In this document: positions 25,437-34,316 of the stretch, in pieces
Position numbering within the stretch: position 1 is the first letter of the stretch
Layout: the number at the start of each line of letters is the position of its first letter
Origin: SZAS-103 sp964449135
Lineage (GTDB): Bacteria; Pseudomonadota; Gammaproteobacteria; Xanthomonadales; Xanthomonadaceae
Reading direction: 5' to 3'
DNA: 64,000 bases
Assembly: GCA_964449135.1 (NCBI GenBank)
Contig: CAYUXZ010000002.1
Span: forward strand, 34,670 to 98,669
Translations under genes and position numbers: made by a program
The notes under the pieces: generated by a model
What the model was told of the DNA's origin: nothing
What the model saw: only the letters and a program-made list of their open reading frames with translations
The model's database searches: none

Positions 25437-27515
25437 ATGAACCAGCGTTCCCGCAATCCCCTGCATATTGCCGTGCTGGTCGCGCTCGCGACTTGCGCGA
25501 CCTCCGCCGTCGCGGCGTCGGCCGACCTCGGCCCGACCAGCGCGCTGAAGAAGTCCGACCTGGACACCTCGATCAATCCCTGCGACGACCTGCACGGCTT
25601 CGTGGACAAGAAGTGGCTCGCGGCGAACGCGATCCCGAGCGATCGCACGAGCTGGGGCACGTTCGAGATGCTAGGCGACCGCTCCGAGAAGGCGCAGAAG
25701 TCGATCGTCGAATCGCTGGGCAAGGCGCCGCACGGCCTAGGTTCGATCGAGCAGATCGTCGGAGACTTCTACGCCAGCGGCATGGACGACAAGCGCTTCA
25801 ACGGCGTTCCGGCCGCGAAGAAGCTCAAGCCGCTGCTCGCCACGATCGACGCCATCAAGACGCCCGCCGACATCGCGACCTACATTGACGCGAACTATGC
25901 GAAGGGCCTGGTAGACGTGTTCGGCTTCGGCGGCCAGGCCGACTTCAAGAACTCGACGATGAACATCGGCTACGCGGGCGAAGGCGGCACCAACCTGCCC
26001 GAGCGTGCGTACTACCTCGAGGACAAGTACAAGGACATCCGCGACGCCTACGTCGCGCACATCGAGAAAAACTTCAAGCTGGCCGGCTTCTCCGACGCCG
26101 ACGCCAGGCAGCAGGCCGCGTGGACGATGGCGATCGAGACGCGCCTGGCGACGGTTTCGCTGACGCCGATCGAGGCGCGCGACACCGCGAACCAGTACAA
26201 GATGGTCACCGTCGCCGAAGCCGACAAGATCACCCCGCACTTCTCCTGGGAGAAGTTCTTCGCGGGCGTCGGCGTGAAGGACGTCAAGGGCTTCTCGTCG
26301 GCCGAGCCGAAGTTCTTCGCCGAATTCGACAAGATGCTCACCGACGTGCCGGTGCAGCAGTGGCAGGCGTATTTCCGCGCGCACACGATCGACGGCGCCG
26401 CGCGCTACGTGAACGATGCGCTGTCGGCCGAACGCTTCGCGTTCTACAATCACACCCTGCGCGGGCAGAAGGAAGACAAGCCGCGCTGGAAGCTCGTGCT
26501 GGCGACCGTCAACAGCCAGGCCGGCGAAGCGCTGGGCCAGATCTACGTCAAGCAGTACTTCACGCCCGAGGACAAGGCCGCGGCCGAAAAGCTGGTGAAC
26601 AACCTGCGCGAAGCGCTGAAGGTGCGCATCGGCAACCTCGCCTGGATGGGCGACGACACCAAGAAGAAGGCGCTGGAGAAGTGGTCCACGTTCATGCCCA
26701 AGATCGGCTATCCGAGCAAGTGGCGCGAATGGCATGGCCTGAAGGTCAACAAGTACGACTACCTGGGCAACGTGCTCGCCGCGAACGAGTTCAACACGCG
26801 CTGGCAGCTCGGCAAGATCGGCAAGCCGGTGGACCGCACCGAATGGGGCATGACGCCGCAGACGGTCAATGCCTACTACAACCCGCTGCAGAACGAGATC
26901 GTGTTCCCGGCGGCGATCCTGCAGCCGCCGTTCTTCGACGCCAACGCCGACGACGCCGTGAACTACGGCGGCATCGGCGCGGTGATCGGCCACGAGATGA
27001 CCCACGGCTACGACGACCAGGGCGCGCAGTTCGACTCCAAGGGCAACCAGAGCAACTGGTGGACGGATGCCGACAAGAAGGGCTTCGAGGCGCGCACCGC
27101 CAAGCTCGTGCAGCAGTTCGACGACTACGTCGCGGTCAAGGATCCGTCCGGCGACGCAAGCAAGGACCTGCACGTCAAGGGCAAGCTCACGCTGGGCGAG
27201 AACATCGCCGACCTCGGCGGCGTCAACGTCGCGTTCGATGCCCTGCAGCGCGCGCTCGCGGACAAGAAGCAGGCCGATCCGATGGTGGACGGCTACACGC
27301 AGAACCAGCGCTTCTTCATGAACTTCGCGAACGTCTGGCGCCGCAACTTCACCCCGCAGGAACTGCAGGTGCGGTTGAACACCGACCCGCATTCGCCGGC
27401 AAACTTCCGCGCGATCGGCGCGCCGTCGAACATCGCCGCGTTCGCGCAGGCCTTCCAGTGCAAGGCCGGCGACAAGATGGTGCGCGACGGCGACCGGCAG
27501 GTCGTGATCTGGTAA
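25437..27515 (+). CDS. Secreted M13 (neprilysin-like) metallopeptidase
   Basis: A 692-aa M13 peptidase with a signal peptide (cleavage near AVAAS). The zinc site is intact: HEMTH at residues 519-523 and the third ligand Glu in ENIADLGG (Glu588). Other family marks are NAYYNP and the C-terminal VVIW. M13 enzymes cleave oligopeptides outside the cytoplasm. It starts after a CGGAG box and ends at a strong terminator. First of three M13 homologues in 12 kb. Confidence 0.94.
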   Translation: MNQRSRNPLHIAVLVALATCATSAVAASADLGPTSALKKSDLDTSINPCDDLHGFVDKKWLAANAIPSDRTSWGTFEMLGDRSEKAQKSIVESLGKAPHGLGSIEQIVGDFYASGMDDKRFNGVPAAKKLKPLLATIDAIKTPADIATYIDANYAKGLVDVFGFGGQADFKNSTMNIGYAGEGGTNLPERAYYLEDKYKDIRDAYVAHIEKNFKLAGFSDADARQQAAWTMAIETRLATVSLTPIEARDTANQYKMVTVAEADKITPHFSWEKFFAGVGVKDVKGFSSAEPKFFAEFDKMLTDVPVQQWQAYFRAHTIDGAARYVNDALSAERFAFYNHTLRGQKEDKPRWKLVLATVNSQAGEALGQIYVKQYFTPEDKAAAEKLVNNLREALKVRIGNLAWMGDDTKKKALEKWSTFMPKIGYPSKWREWHGLKVNKYDYLGNVLAANEFNTRWQLGKIGKPVDRTEWGMTPQTVNAYYNPLQNEIVFPAAILQPPFFDANADDAVNYGGIGAVIGHEMTHGYDDQGAQFDSKGNQSNWWTDADKKGFEARTAKLVQQFDDYVAVKDPSGDASKDLHVKGKLTLGENIADLGGVNVAFDALQRALADKKQADPMVDGYTQNQRFFMNFANVWRRNFTPQELQVRLNTDPHSPANFRAIGAPSNIAAFAQAFQCKAGDKMVRDGDRQVVIW

Positions 27516-27543
27516 GCGTTCGTTCTGATTTCGTGCGATACCA

Positions 27544-27572
27544 GCCCCCGCCTCGTGCGGGGGCTTTTTTTT
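27544..27572 (+). terminator. Rho-independent terminator after the first M13 gene
   Basis: An 8-bp perfect GC stem, GCCCCCGC (27544-27551) and GCGGGGGC (27557-27564), loop CTCGT, followed by eight Ts (27565-27572). It separates the active M13 gene from its divergent paralogue downstream. Confidence 0.92.
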
Positions 27573-27671
27573 CGCCCAGGGCATGAACCGGGCGCATCGC
27601 TGAAGTTGACGCAGCGATAGAACCGACGACGCGGCTTGCTACACTCGCGGCTCCCGTCACGGAACCGATCG

Positions 27672-29777
27672 ATGCCCGCGAAGCGCGCCGTCCTGCTGCT
27701 GGTCCCGATGCTGATGCTGGCCTTCGCTTCGGTTGCCGATGCAGCGCCGGCGCACACGAAACCGAAAAAGGGCAAGCCGACCGCTACCGCACCGGCCGCG
27801 TCGGCGTGCACCGACTTCTACGACGCGGTCAACGCCGACTGGATCAAGGCGCATCCTGCGCCCGTGGCGGGCGGCACGTCCGCGTTCGACGCGCTGGTCG
27901 CGAACGCGCGCGCGCAGCAACAGGCGCTGCTCGAGGAACTTGCGCGTGCGCCGCGCGACGACGCGCAACGCACGCTCGCGCTGTTCTGGGCCGACGGGAT
28001 GAACGAGAACGCGATCGAAAGCGCCGGCGCCGCGCCGCTGCAACCGTTGTTCGCGCGCATCGCTAACGCGAAGAAATCCAGGGACCTCGCGGGCATGATC
28101 GCCGACCTGCACGCCGCGGGCGTGCCGGTGTTGTTCAATTTTTCCGCCGACGCGGACCTCCGCGACCCCGCTCGCCAGATCGGCTACGCGAGCCCTGGCG
28201 GACTGGGCTTGCCCGATCCGGAGTACTACACGCGCACCGACGCCGAGACGCGCGCACTGCTCGGCCGTTATCGCGCCTACATCGAAGCGATCCTGCGCGC
28301 GGCAGGCACGCCGGCCGAGAAGGCGTCCACCGAATCCGGCTGGGTGCTCGGCATCGAGATGCAGCTCGCGCAGGCGACGCCGTCGCTGCTGCAGTCGCGC
28401 GACCCCGATGGCGCGTACCGGCCGGTCGCGCTTCGCGACGTCGCGAAGGCTTATCCGAACCTCGCGTTCGACAAGTTCATGCGCGCACAGCACGCCGACG
28501 ACGATCGCATCTCGCTTGCGCAGGACGGTTTCTTCCGCGCGGCCGACGCAATGCTCGCGAGCGTTCCACTCGAACAATGGCAGGCATACCTGCGCTTCCA
28601 CGCCGCGAACGCGCTCGCGCCGTACCTGTCGCGCGCATTCCACGACCCGCGCGCGGACTTGTACGACCGCGTGCTCGCCGGCGACGTGCAGCCGAAGCCT
28701 CGCGCGCAGGCCGTGCTCGACGCGATCGACCTCGCCTTCGGCGAGGCGATGGGCCATGCCTACACGGAGCGCTACCTGACGCCCGCCGCGAAGGACAGCG
28801 CCGCGCGCGTCGCCGAGAACGTGCGTGCCGCGCTTCGCAACGCGATCCAGCGCAGCGCATGGATGGACGACGGCACGCGCGCGACCGCGCTCGCCAAGCT
28901 CGACAAGCTGCGCATCGAGATCGGCGAACCCGCGGACGCGCCCCTGCTGCCCGGCCTCGCGCTCGGAAACGGATACGCGGCGGACATGCTCGCGATCGCC
29001 GCCTCGCAGCACCAGCGCGAGATGGCCTCGATCGGCAAGCGCGCCGCCGCGCCGCACTGGAACGTGCTCGCACAGACTCCGTACATCGGCTACGACCTCG
29101 TGCTGAACCGTCTCGTCGTCACCGCCGCGTTCCTGCAGGCGCCGGCGTTCGATGCGTCGTCGCAGCCAGCGGCGCAATACGGCGCGCTCGGTGCGCTGGT
29201 CGGCCAGCAGCTGCACCACGCGATCGACGGCAAGGGGCGCGGCGTGGACGCCGACGGCCGTATCCGCGACTGGTGGACACCGCCCGCGGCAGCGGCGTAC
29301 GAACAACGCACCGCGGCGATCGTCGCGCAGTACGACGCCTATCCGGCGCAAGGCGAGGCGAAAACGGACGGTCGCACGACCCGCGACGAGAACCTCGCCG
29401 ATCTCGCCGGCGTCGAGCTCGCGCTGGATGCGTTCCACGCCGCGTCGCCTGCAAATGCGCCGATCACTACCGCGACGATGTTCGCACCGACGCCTGCAAC
29501 CGCGCACAAGGCCGCGGGAAAGCATGCCGCTTCGAAGCAAGCCACGAAACCGCTGCCGCCACCATCCTCGCCGGATGTCGCTTTCTTCGAGGCCTACGCG
29601 AAGGTCTGGGCGCACAGCAGCGCGGCGGAAGCCGCCGACGCATCTTTGGCGCTGCAGTCGCCCGCGAAATACCGCGTGGACGGCCCGCTCGCGAACCTGC
29701 CGGAATTCGGCAAGGCCCACGCCTGCAAGCCCGGGCAACCGATGCTGCGCGCGACGCCGGTTTCGATCTGGCGGTGA
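27672..29777 (+). CDS. M13-family protein with disrupted zinc site (predicted pseudopeptidase)
   Basis: A 701-aa exported M13 homologue (signal peptide ends near VADAAP). It aligns with the neighbour throughout, but where that has GHEMTHGYD this reads GQQLHHAID (residues 511-519): the first zinc His and the catalytic Glu are both Gln. The second His (516) and the distal Glu (573, DENLADLAG) remain. The motif NAYYNP is absent and a Pro/Lys/Thr-rich insertion lies near residue 610. Peptidase activity is therefore unlikely. It could act as a binding or regulatory partner of its active sister. The intact reading frame argues against simple decay. Confidence 0.85.
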   Translation: MPAKRAVLLLVPMLMLAFASVADAAPAHTKPKKGKPTATAPAASACTDFYDAVNADWIKAHPAPVAGGTSAFDALVANARAQQQALLEELARAPRDDAQRTLALFWADGMNENAIESAGAAPLQPLFARIANAKKSRDLAGMIADLHAAGVPVLFNFSADADLRDPARQIGYASPGGLGLPDPEYYTRTDAETRALLGRYRAYIEAILRAAGTPAEKASTESGWVLGIEMQLAQATPSLLQSRDPDGAYRPVALRDVAKAYPNLAFDKFMRAQHADDDRISLAQDGFFRAADAMLASVPLEQWQAYLRFHAANALAPYLSRAFHDPRADLYDRVLAGDVQPKPRAQAVLDAIDLAFGEAMGHAYTERYLTPAAKDSAARVAENVRAALRNAIQRSAWMDDGTRATALAKLDKLRIEIGEPADAPLLPGLALGNGYAADMLAIAASQHQREMASIGKRAAAPHWNVLAQTPYIGYDLVLNRLVVTAAFLQAPAFDASSQPAAQYGALGALVGQQLHHAIDGKGRGVDADGRIRDWWTPPAAAAYEQRTAAIVAQYDAYPAQGEAKTDGRTTRDENLADLAGVELALDAFHAASPANAPITTATMFAPTPATAHKAAGKHAASKQATKPLPPPSSPDVAFFEAYAKVWAHSSAAEAADASLALQSPAKYRVDGPLANLPEFGKAHACKPGQPMLRATPVSIWR

Positions 29778-29869
29778 ATCGTCGCGTCCGGATCTTGGCG
29801 ATCGGCTAGAATTTCCCGCATAGCGAACGCCTTCTCACGCCATTCCTCCCCGATTCTTCCCGCTCATCG

Positions 29870-31228
29870 ATGTCCAGCGAACACTCACCACGCCTATCCG
29901 CCCTGTTCGACGCCTTGCGAGCAAGCCCAGGCAACGCCGCGTTGCTGGAAGTCGTGCTCGCAGCCTGCGCCGAGGAAAGCGCAGGCGAATCTGCGAACGA
30001 CGCATTGGCGCTTTCAGGCCTCAATATCGACGCAATCGCGGCTGCGACGCGCAATTCGGTGGCGGGCTGCGCGCTTGCGTCCGATGCGCTCGGAGACGCG
30101 ATGCGATGGGCCGATCCCGACAGCCCCGAAGGCCGTCTGCTGCTCGCGAAGGCGCACCTTGCCGCCGGCGACCGGGAACAGGCAGCGGCGCATTACCGCG
30201 AAGCGCTCGCGGCGAACGCCGCACTCGAGGATCCGCGCCTGAGCTCGGAGCTGAGCGGGAAAGTCGTCAGCTTCGCGTCGGCGAGCCAGAATCGTGCGCA
30301 GCGCAGCATCGCGAACGACGACACGCGTGGCGCCGAGGTGCTACGCATCCTCCAGCCCGTGCTCGAACGCGTGATCTTCGCCGACATCGGTGGCCTCGAC
30401 GAGATCAAGCAGCAGATCCGGCGGCGAATCATCACGCCGTTCCTGAAACCTTCGCTGTTCGAGCGATTCAAGCGCAGCGCGGGTGGCGGCATCCTGATGT
30501 ACGGTCCACCGGGCTGCGGCAAGACCCTGCTCGCCCGCGGCACCGCGGGCGAATGCGGCGCGAAGTTCTTCAACGTCGCGATCACCGACGTGCTGGACAT
30601 GTACATCGGCGAATCCGAGCGCAAGCTCCACGAGATCTTCGAGCAGGCGCGCCGAAGCGCGCCCGCGGTAGTTTTCTTCGACGAGATCGAGGCGCTCGGC
30701 GGCAAGCGACAATTCAGCCGCGAAGCCACGTCCGCGAAACTGGCGAGCCAGTTCCTGACCGAGCTCGACGGCTTCGCGCAGAACAACCGCGGAGTACTGA
30801 TCCTCGCCGCAACCAACGTGCCTTGGGCGGTCGATCCCGCGTTCCGCCGCCCGGGACGATTCGACCGCGTGCTGTTCGTACCGCCGCCGGACCAAGCCGC
30901 GCGCAAGGTCATCCTCGACTTGCTGCTGCGCGAGCGGCCCGTCGCTGATGGCATTGACAGCGCGAAACTCGCCTCGCTCACCCCGGGATTTTCCGGAGCG
31001 GACCTGCGCAACCTCGTCGAAACCGCGGTGGACGAGGCGATCGAACAGTCGATCGCCGGAGCCAGCGAGCACCCGCTCTCGATGGAACACCTGCGCGCTG
31101 CATTAGCACAAACGCGTTCGACCACGCTCGAATGGCTCACGACTGCGCGCAACCATGCTCGCTACGCGAACCAGGGCGGGCAGTACGACGAAGTGCTGGA
31201 GTTCCTCGACAAACACAGCACTCGATGA
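29870..31228 (+). CDS. Cdc48/spastin-like AAA ATPase with N-terminal TPR-like region
   Basis: A 452-aa protein. Residues 1-130 are helical and TPR-like (GDREQAAAHYREALAANAAL). The AAA module follows (about 165-400): FADIGGLDEIKQQIRRRI, Walker A GPPGCGKT (212-219), Walker B VVFFDEIEAL (about 270), sensor AATNVPWAVD and arginine fingers FRRPGRFDR. It lacks the membrane helices and zinc protease of FtsH, so it is more like a stand-alone remodelling ATPase. It overlaps the next gene by ATGA and is the first of three apparently coupled genes. Confidence 0.85.
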   Translation: MSSEHSPRLSALFDALRASPGNAALLEVVLAACAEESAGESANDALALSGLNIDAIAAATRNSVAGCALASDALGDAMRWADPDSPEGRLLLAKAHLAAGDREQAAAHYREALAANAALEDPRLSSELSGKVVSFASASQNRAQRSIANDDTRGAEVLRILQPVLERVIFADIGGLDEIKQQIRRRIITPFLKPSLFERFKRSAGGGILMYGPPGCGKTLLARGTAGECGAKFFNVAITDVLDMYIGESERKLHEIFEQARRSAPAVVFFDEIEALGGKRQFSREATSAKLASQFLTELDGFAQNNRGVLILAATNVPWAVDPAFRRPGRFDRVLFVPPPDQAARKVILDLLLRERPVADGIDSAKLASLTPGFSGADLRNLVETAVDEAIEQSIAGASEHPLSMEHLRAALAQTRSTTLEWLTTARNHARYANQGGQYDEVLEFLDKHSTR

Positions 31229-31704
31229 GTTCAGCCACTCGCTATCGCATTCCCGACGAACCGCGTCCTTCGAGTCAGGAGGCATTGATCGTCGATCCGC
31301 TGTGGCCGCTATTCGCGCAGATGCTTGTGGGAAGCTGGCTCGCGCTGCCTTGGTTCGCCGCAAACGCGCTGTTCATGGGCAGCCCGACGCGTGCGCGCGA
31401 GTGGCTACTCGTGGCCGCAAGCGTCGTCGGTAGCCTGGCGCTGCTGCTGGGGATCGAGTGGGCCTGGGACGCGGGCTGGTTCCATCACGTGGACGTTGCC
31501 TACGCACTGCTATCGATCACGGTGCTCAAGCTCGGCTGTGCGTATGCGCTCTACAACCTCCAGAGCCGGCCTTTCCAACTCTGGAAGCACTTCGGTGGCC
31601 GGCCGAAGAACGGCCTGCTGCTTGTCGTTGGCGCGATGGTGATCGCGAAGCCGACGATCGGGGCATGGCTCGGCAACGGCCTGCTGTCGACGGCGTTACG
31701 CTGA
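31225..31704 (+). CDS. Hypothetical membrane protein of the AAA-TPR module
   Basis: A 159-aa protein with about three or four hydrophobic segments (LFAQMLVGSWLALPWFAANA, LLVAASVVGSLALLLGIEWA, YALLSITVLKLGCAYAL, LLLVVGAMVIAKPTIGAWLG) and a polar N-terminal tail. No family recognised. The start overlaps the ATPase stop (ATGA), and the next gene starts two bases after its own stop. The context suggests it anchors or is acted on by the ATPase. Confidence 0.75.
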   Translation: MSSATRYRIPDEPRPSSQEALIVDPLWPLFAQMLVGSWLALPWFAANALFMGSPTRAREWLLVAASVVGSLALLLGIEWAWDAGWFHHVDVAYALLSITVLKLGCAYALYNLQSRPFQLWKHFGGRPKNGLLLVVGAMVIAKPTIGAWLGNGLLSTALR

Positions 31705-31705
31705 C

Positions 31706-32635
31706 GTGGCCTTCTCGACGCGCCAACTCTTCGAACTCGCGCAGAACCGCCTGCGCCGTGGCCAGGTCGACGCTGCGATCGAGAACCTTGCGGAGCTGCT
31801 CTCGCTCGAACCCGAGGATGCCGACGCGCACGCACTGCTCGCGTTGTGCCTGGTGCGACGTCATCGCCTGCACGCTGCCGAATACGAAGCAAAGACCGCG
31901 CTGGCGCTCGAGTCCGAATCGGCCTTCGCGCACACTGCACTCGCTGCGGTGCTGGTCGCTCGACGGCGCTTCCGGGACGCGGAGGAACACTTGCGTCAGG
32001 CGCTGCAGATCAGTCCCGGCTCGCCGACGTGTCATCGCCAACTCGCATCACTCTATTCGCTCTGGGGCCGAATCGACGATGCGCAGGAAAGCATCGAGCG
32101 GGCCTGCGAATTCGGGCCCGATGACGTCGAGAATCTCGCCGTCCGAGGCGCGATCGCGCTCGATCGCAACCGGCGTGATGAGGCCGAACGCTTCGCACGC
32201 GAGGCGCTTGAGATCGATCCTGCATACGTCGATGCGATCGTGCTGCTTGGGCGGATCGAGCTCGCGCGCGGCCATGTGCGTGAGGCACGCGCGCATGCGG
32301 TGTGGGCGGTGCAGAACGACCCTGAGGATCGCGGTGCGCTGACCCTGCTCGCCGCGGTCAAAGCGCGCACAAGCCTTCTACTCGGACTGTGGTGGCGTTT
32401 CCACGCGTTCGTGAGCGCAGGCGGCGGCACGCGCTCGGTGCTGCTCCTGCTCGCCTTCTTCATCGTCTACCGCATACTGGACATTGCGTTCCAGGATGCA
32501 GGCCACAACGACTGGTCACAGTGGCTTTCGTACACATGGCTCGCGTTCTGCGCGTACACCTGGTTCGCGCCGGTGCTGTTTTTCAAGTCGCTACGCAAGG
32601 AGATGGATCAGGTCCGGCTCCGTGAAGGATTCTGA
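31706..32635 (+). CDS. TPR protein with C-terminal membrane segments (AAA module)
   Basis: A 309-aa protein starting at GTG two bases after the previous stop. Residues 1-210 form about six TPR units (for example LFELAQNRLRRGQVDAAIEN, AEEHLRQALQISPGSP and EAERFAREALEIDPAYVD). The C-terminus has two hydrophobic stretches, LLLLAFFIVYRILDIAF and WLSYTWLAFCAYTWFAPVLF, and a charged tail. The TPR domain probably faces the cytoplasm and could recruit clients to the AAA ATPase. Third member of the coupled trio. Confidence 0.78.
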   Translation: MAFSTRQLFELAQNRLRRGQVDAAIENLAELLSLEPEDADAHALLALCLVRRHRLHAAEYEAKTALALESESAFAHTALAAVLVARRRFRDAEEHLRQALQISPGSPTCHRQLASLYSLWGRIDDAQESIERACEFGPDDVENLAVRGAIALDRNRRDEAERFAREALEIDPAYVDAIVLLGRIELARGHVREARAHAVWAVQNDPEDRGALTLLAAVKARTSLLLGLWWRFHAFVSAGGGTRSVLLLLAFFIVYRILDIAFQDAGHNDWSQWLSYTWLAFCAYTWFAPVLFFKSLRKEMDQVRLREGF

Positions 32636-32644
32636 GGCCGCAGT

Positions 32645-33316
32645 TCAGCGCACGACCCTGAACTTCGGCGGTGGTGGTGGACGCCGACGACGACGGAATG
32701 GCGGTTGTCCACGCCAGTAACGAATCACCAACCAGCCAAACAGCATGCCGCCCAAGTGCGCAAAGTGCGCGATGTTGCCGCCCCCCAGACCGGTCACGCC
32801 ATAAAGCAACTCGATCACGCCGTAGGCGATCGCCATCGTTCTGGCTTCGAATTCCAGCCCGGGGAACGGCATGACTCGCTGCTTAGGAAACAGCATGCCG
32901 TATGCGAGCAGCAAGCCGAACACACCGCCCGATGCGCCAAGTACAGGCACCGTGATGTTCATCAGCGCGGCCCAGCCCAGGTAGGTCAGGCCCGCGCCCA
33001 CGACGCAGATCGAATAGAAGGTCACGAAGCGCTTCGTGCCCCACAGATGCTCCAACGGCGCGCCGAACATCAGCACGCCGAACATGTTGAAGAATAGATG
33101 CGGCAGGTTGCTGTGCAGAAACGCGTAGGTCGCGAGTTGCCACGGGATGAAATTGCCTAGCACCGACGCGATCGGATTGTCCGGCTGCGTTCCGCCGCCG
33201 AGCGGCCAGAGGACCAGGCGGTCGAACGCATCGCCGTGCACCATCAGTTCCAGCAGGAAGATGCCGCCATTGATCCACAACAAGGCCTGTATCGCTTTCG
33301 GGAGACGGGTGAACAT
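32645..33316 (-). CDS. Rhomboid-family intramembrane serine protease
   Basis: A 223-aa membrane protein with about six helices. The catalytic Ser is in GASGGVFG (Ser129) and the His in IAHFAHLGG; the conserved HxxxN-type segment LPHLFFNMFG is present. Rhomboids cut membrane proteins within or near their transmembrane helices. A basic, Pro/Arg-rich C-terminal tail follows the last helix. Convergent with the TPR-membrane gene, nine bases apart; a functional link to that module is possible but unproven. Confidence 0.9.
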   Translation of the reverse strand: MFTRLPKAIQALLWINGGIFLLELMVHGDAFDRLVLWPLGGGTQPDNPIASVLGNFIPWQLATYAFLHSNLPHLFFNMFGVLMFGAPLEHLWGTKRFVTFYSICVVGAGLTYLGWAALMNITVPVLGASGGVFGLLLAYGMLFPKQRVMPFPGLEFEARTMAIAYGVIELLYGVTGLGGGNIAHFAHLGGMLFGWLVIRYWRGQPPFRRRRRPPPPPKFRVVR

Positions 33317-33399
33317 GCGGACTCCGAGAATCAGGTCCGCATGATACCGGTATCGCCCGTGGCGTTTGGCATGAAGATCAGGCCCCGTCCACGCGCGGT

Positions 33400-33849
33400 T
33401 CAGCGGCGGGCGCGGCGCGGCGGCGCCCACAGCAGGGCGTCGAGATCGGCGTCGCCGCCCGGCATCCGCACGCGCCCGGATTCGACCGTCACGCCTTCGG
33501 CGCGCAGGCGCCGGGTTTGCTCTTTGTGGTATCTGGAATCGGGCGAGAACGCGATGCGCCCGTCGCTGCGCAGGATGCGATGCCACGGCAGCGTGGCGTC
33601 GTCGTTGCCCGACAGGATCTTCGCGACCAGCCGCGCGCGCCCGGGCAGGCCGGCGCGGCGCGCAATCACGCCGTAGCCAGCCACGCTGCCGGCGGGAACC
33701 GCGCGGATCGCCGCGAGGATGTGCGTTTCCGCGGATGTCGCCGCTGCGTTGCGCGCGGATTCTCTTGCGCGCGGTGTCGCGCTCGCCGGACCCGCCGATG
33801 CGTTCGCAACGGTGCGGCGCGTGCGAATGCTTTGTTTCGCCGACTTCAT
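33400..33849 (-). CDS. Alkyltransferase-like (ATL) DNA-repair protein
   Basis: A 149-aa MGMT/Ogt-type domain protein. The motif that holds the reactive Cys in true methyltransferases (PCHR) reads LPWHRILRSDGRIAF here, with Trp at residue 89. That substitution defines ATL proteins, which bind O6-alkylguanine without repairing it and flag it for nucleotide excision repair. The first 40 residues are basic, low-complexity and probably disordered. Divergent from the next gene, with 30 bases between starts. Confidence 0.85.
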   Translation of the reverse strand: MKSAKQSIRTRRTVANASAGPASATPRARESARNAAATSAETHILAAIRAVPAGSVAGYGVIARRAGLPGRARLVAKILSGNDDATLPWHRILRSDGRIAFSPDSRYHKEQTRRLRAEGVTVESGRVRMPGGDADLDALLWAPPRRARR

Positions 33850-33879
33850 GGCGTTAGCATACGGTTCAACGGGGACGCC

Positions 33880-34287
33880 ATGCTCAATTTCGAACAAATC
33901 CGCGGCCATTTGCTCGCGCGCTACAAGTTGACCACGAACGAACCGTTCCTGGTCTGCGTGCGCCTGTCGCTGGAACAGGGCCGCCGCCACCAGAGCATCT
34001 ACCTCGCCGAGCTCGAGAACGAGGACGGCCGCCGCTTCGTGCGCGTCTCGACCGTGCTCGCGCCGACCACCGGCGTGGACCTGAAGCGCGCGCTCGCCTT
34101 CAACTGGGAAAGCCCGGTCGGCTACCTCGCGATCAGCCCGCTCGACGGCGTTCCCTACCTGCAGCTCTGCGAGAACCGCCCTTACGACTGTCTGGATGCC
34201 GCAGAGATCGACCGCCTCGTGCTGGAGATCGGCGGACTCGGCGATCGGATGGAGCACCTGCTCTCGGCCGGCGGCGATTTGCTCTAG
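33880..34287 (+). CDS. Conserved hypothetical protein, chaperone-like fold possible
   Basis: A 135-aa acidic protein, no signal peptide or membrane helix. The alternation of strands (FLVCVRLSLEQGRRHQSIYL, RFVRVSTVLAP, VGYLAISPLDGVPYLQLCEN) and the final helix (LDAAEIDRLVLEIGGLGDRM) resembles small YbjN or secretion-chaperone-type folds, but this is only an impression. Followed 29 bases later by the Tat-exported M19 gene. Function not known. Confidence 0.7.
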   Translation: MLNFEQIRGHLLARYKLTTNEPFLVCVRLSLEQGRRHQSIYLAELENEDGRRFVRVSTVLAPTTGVDLKRALAFNWESPVGYLAISPLDGVPYLQLCENRPYDCLDAAEIDRLVLEIGGLGDRMEHLLSAGGDLL

Positions 34288-34316
34288 CCACGTATCACAG
34301 CTCGCAGGAGGCGGCG

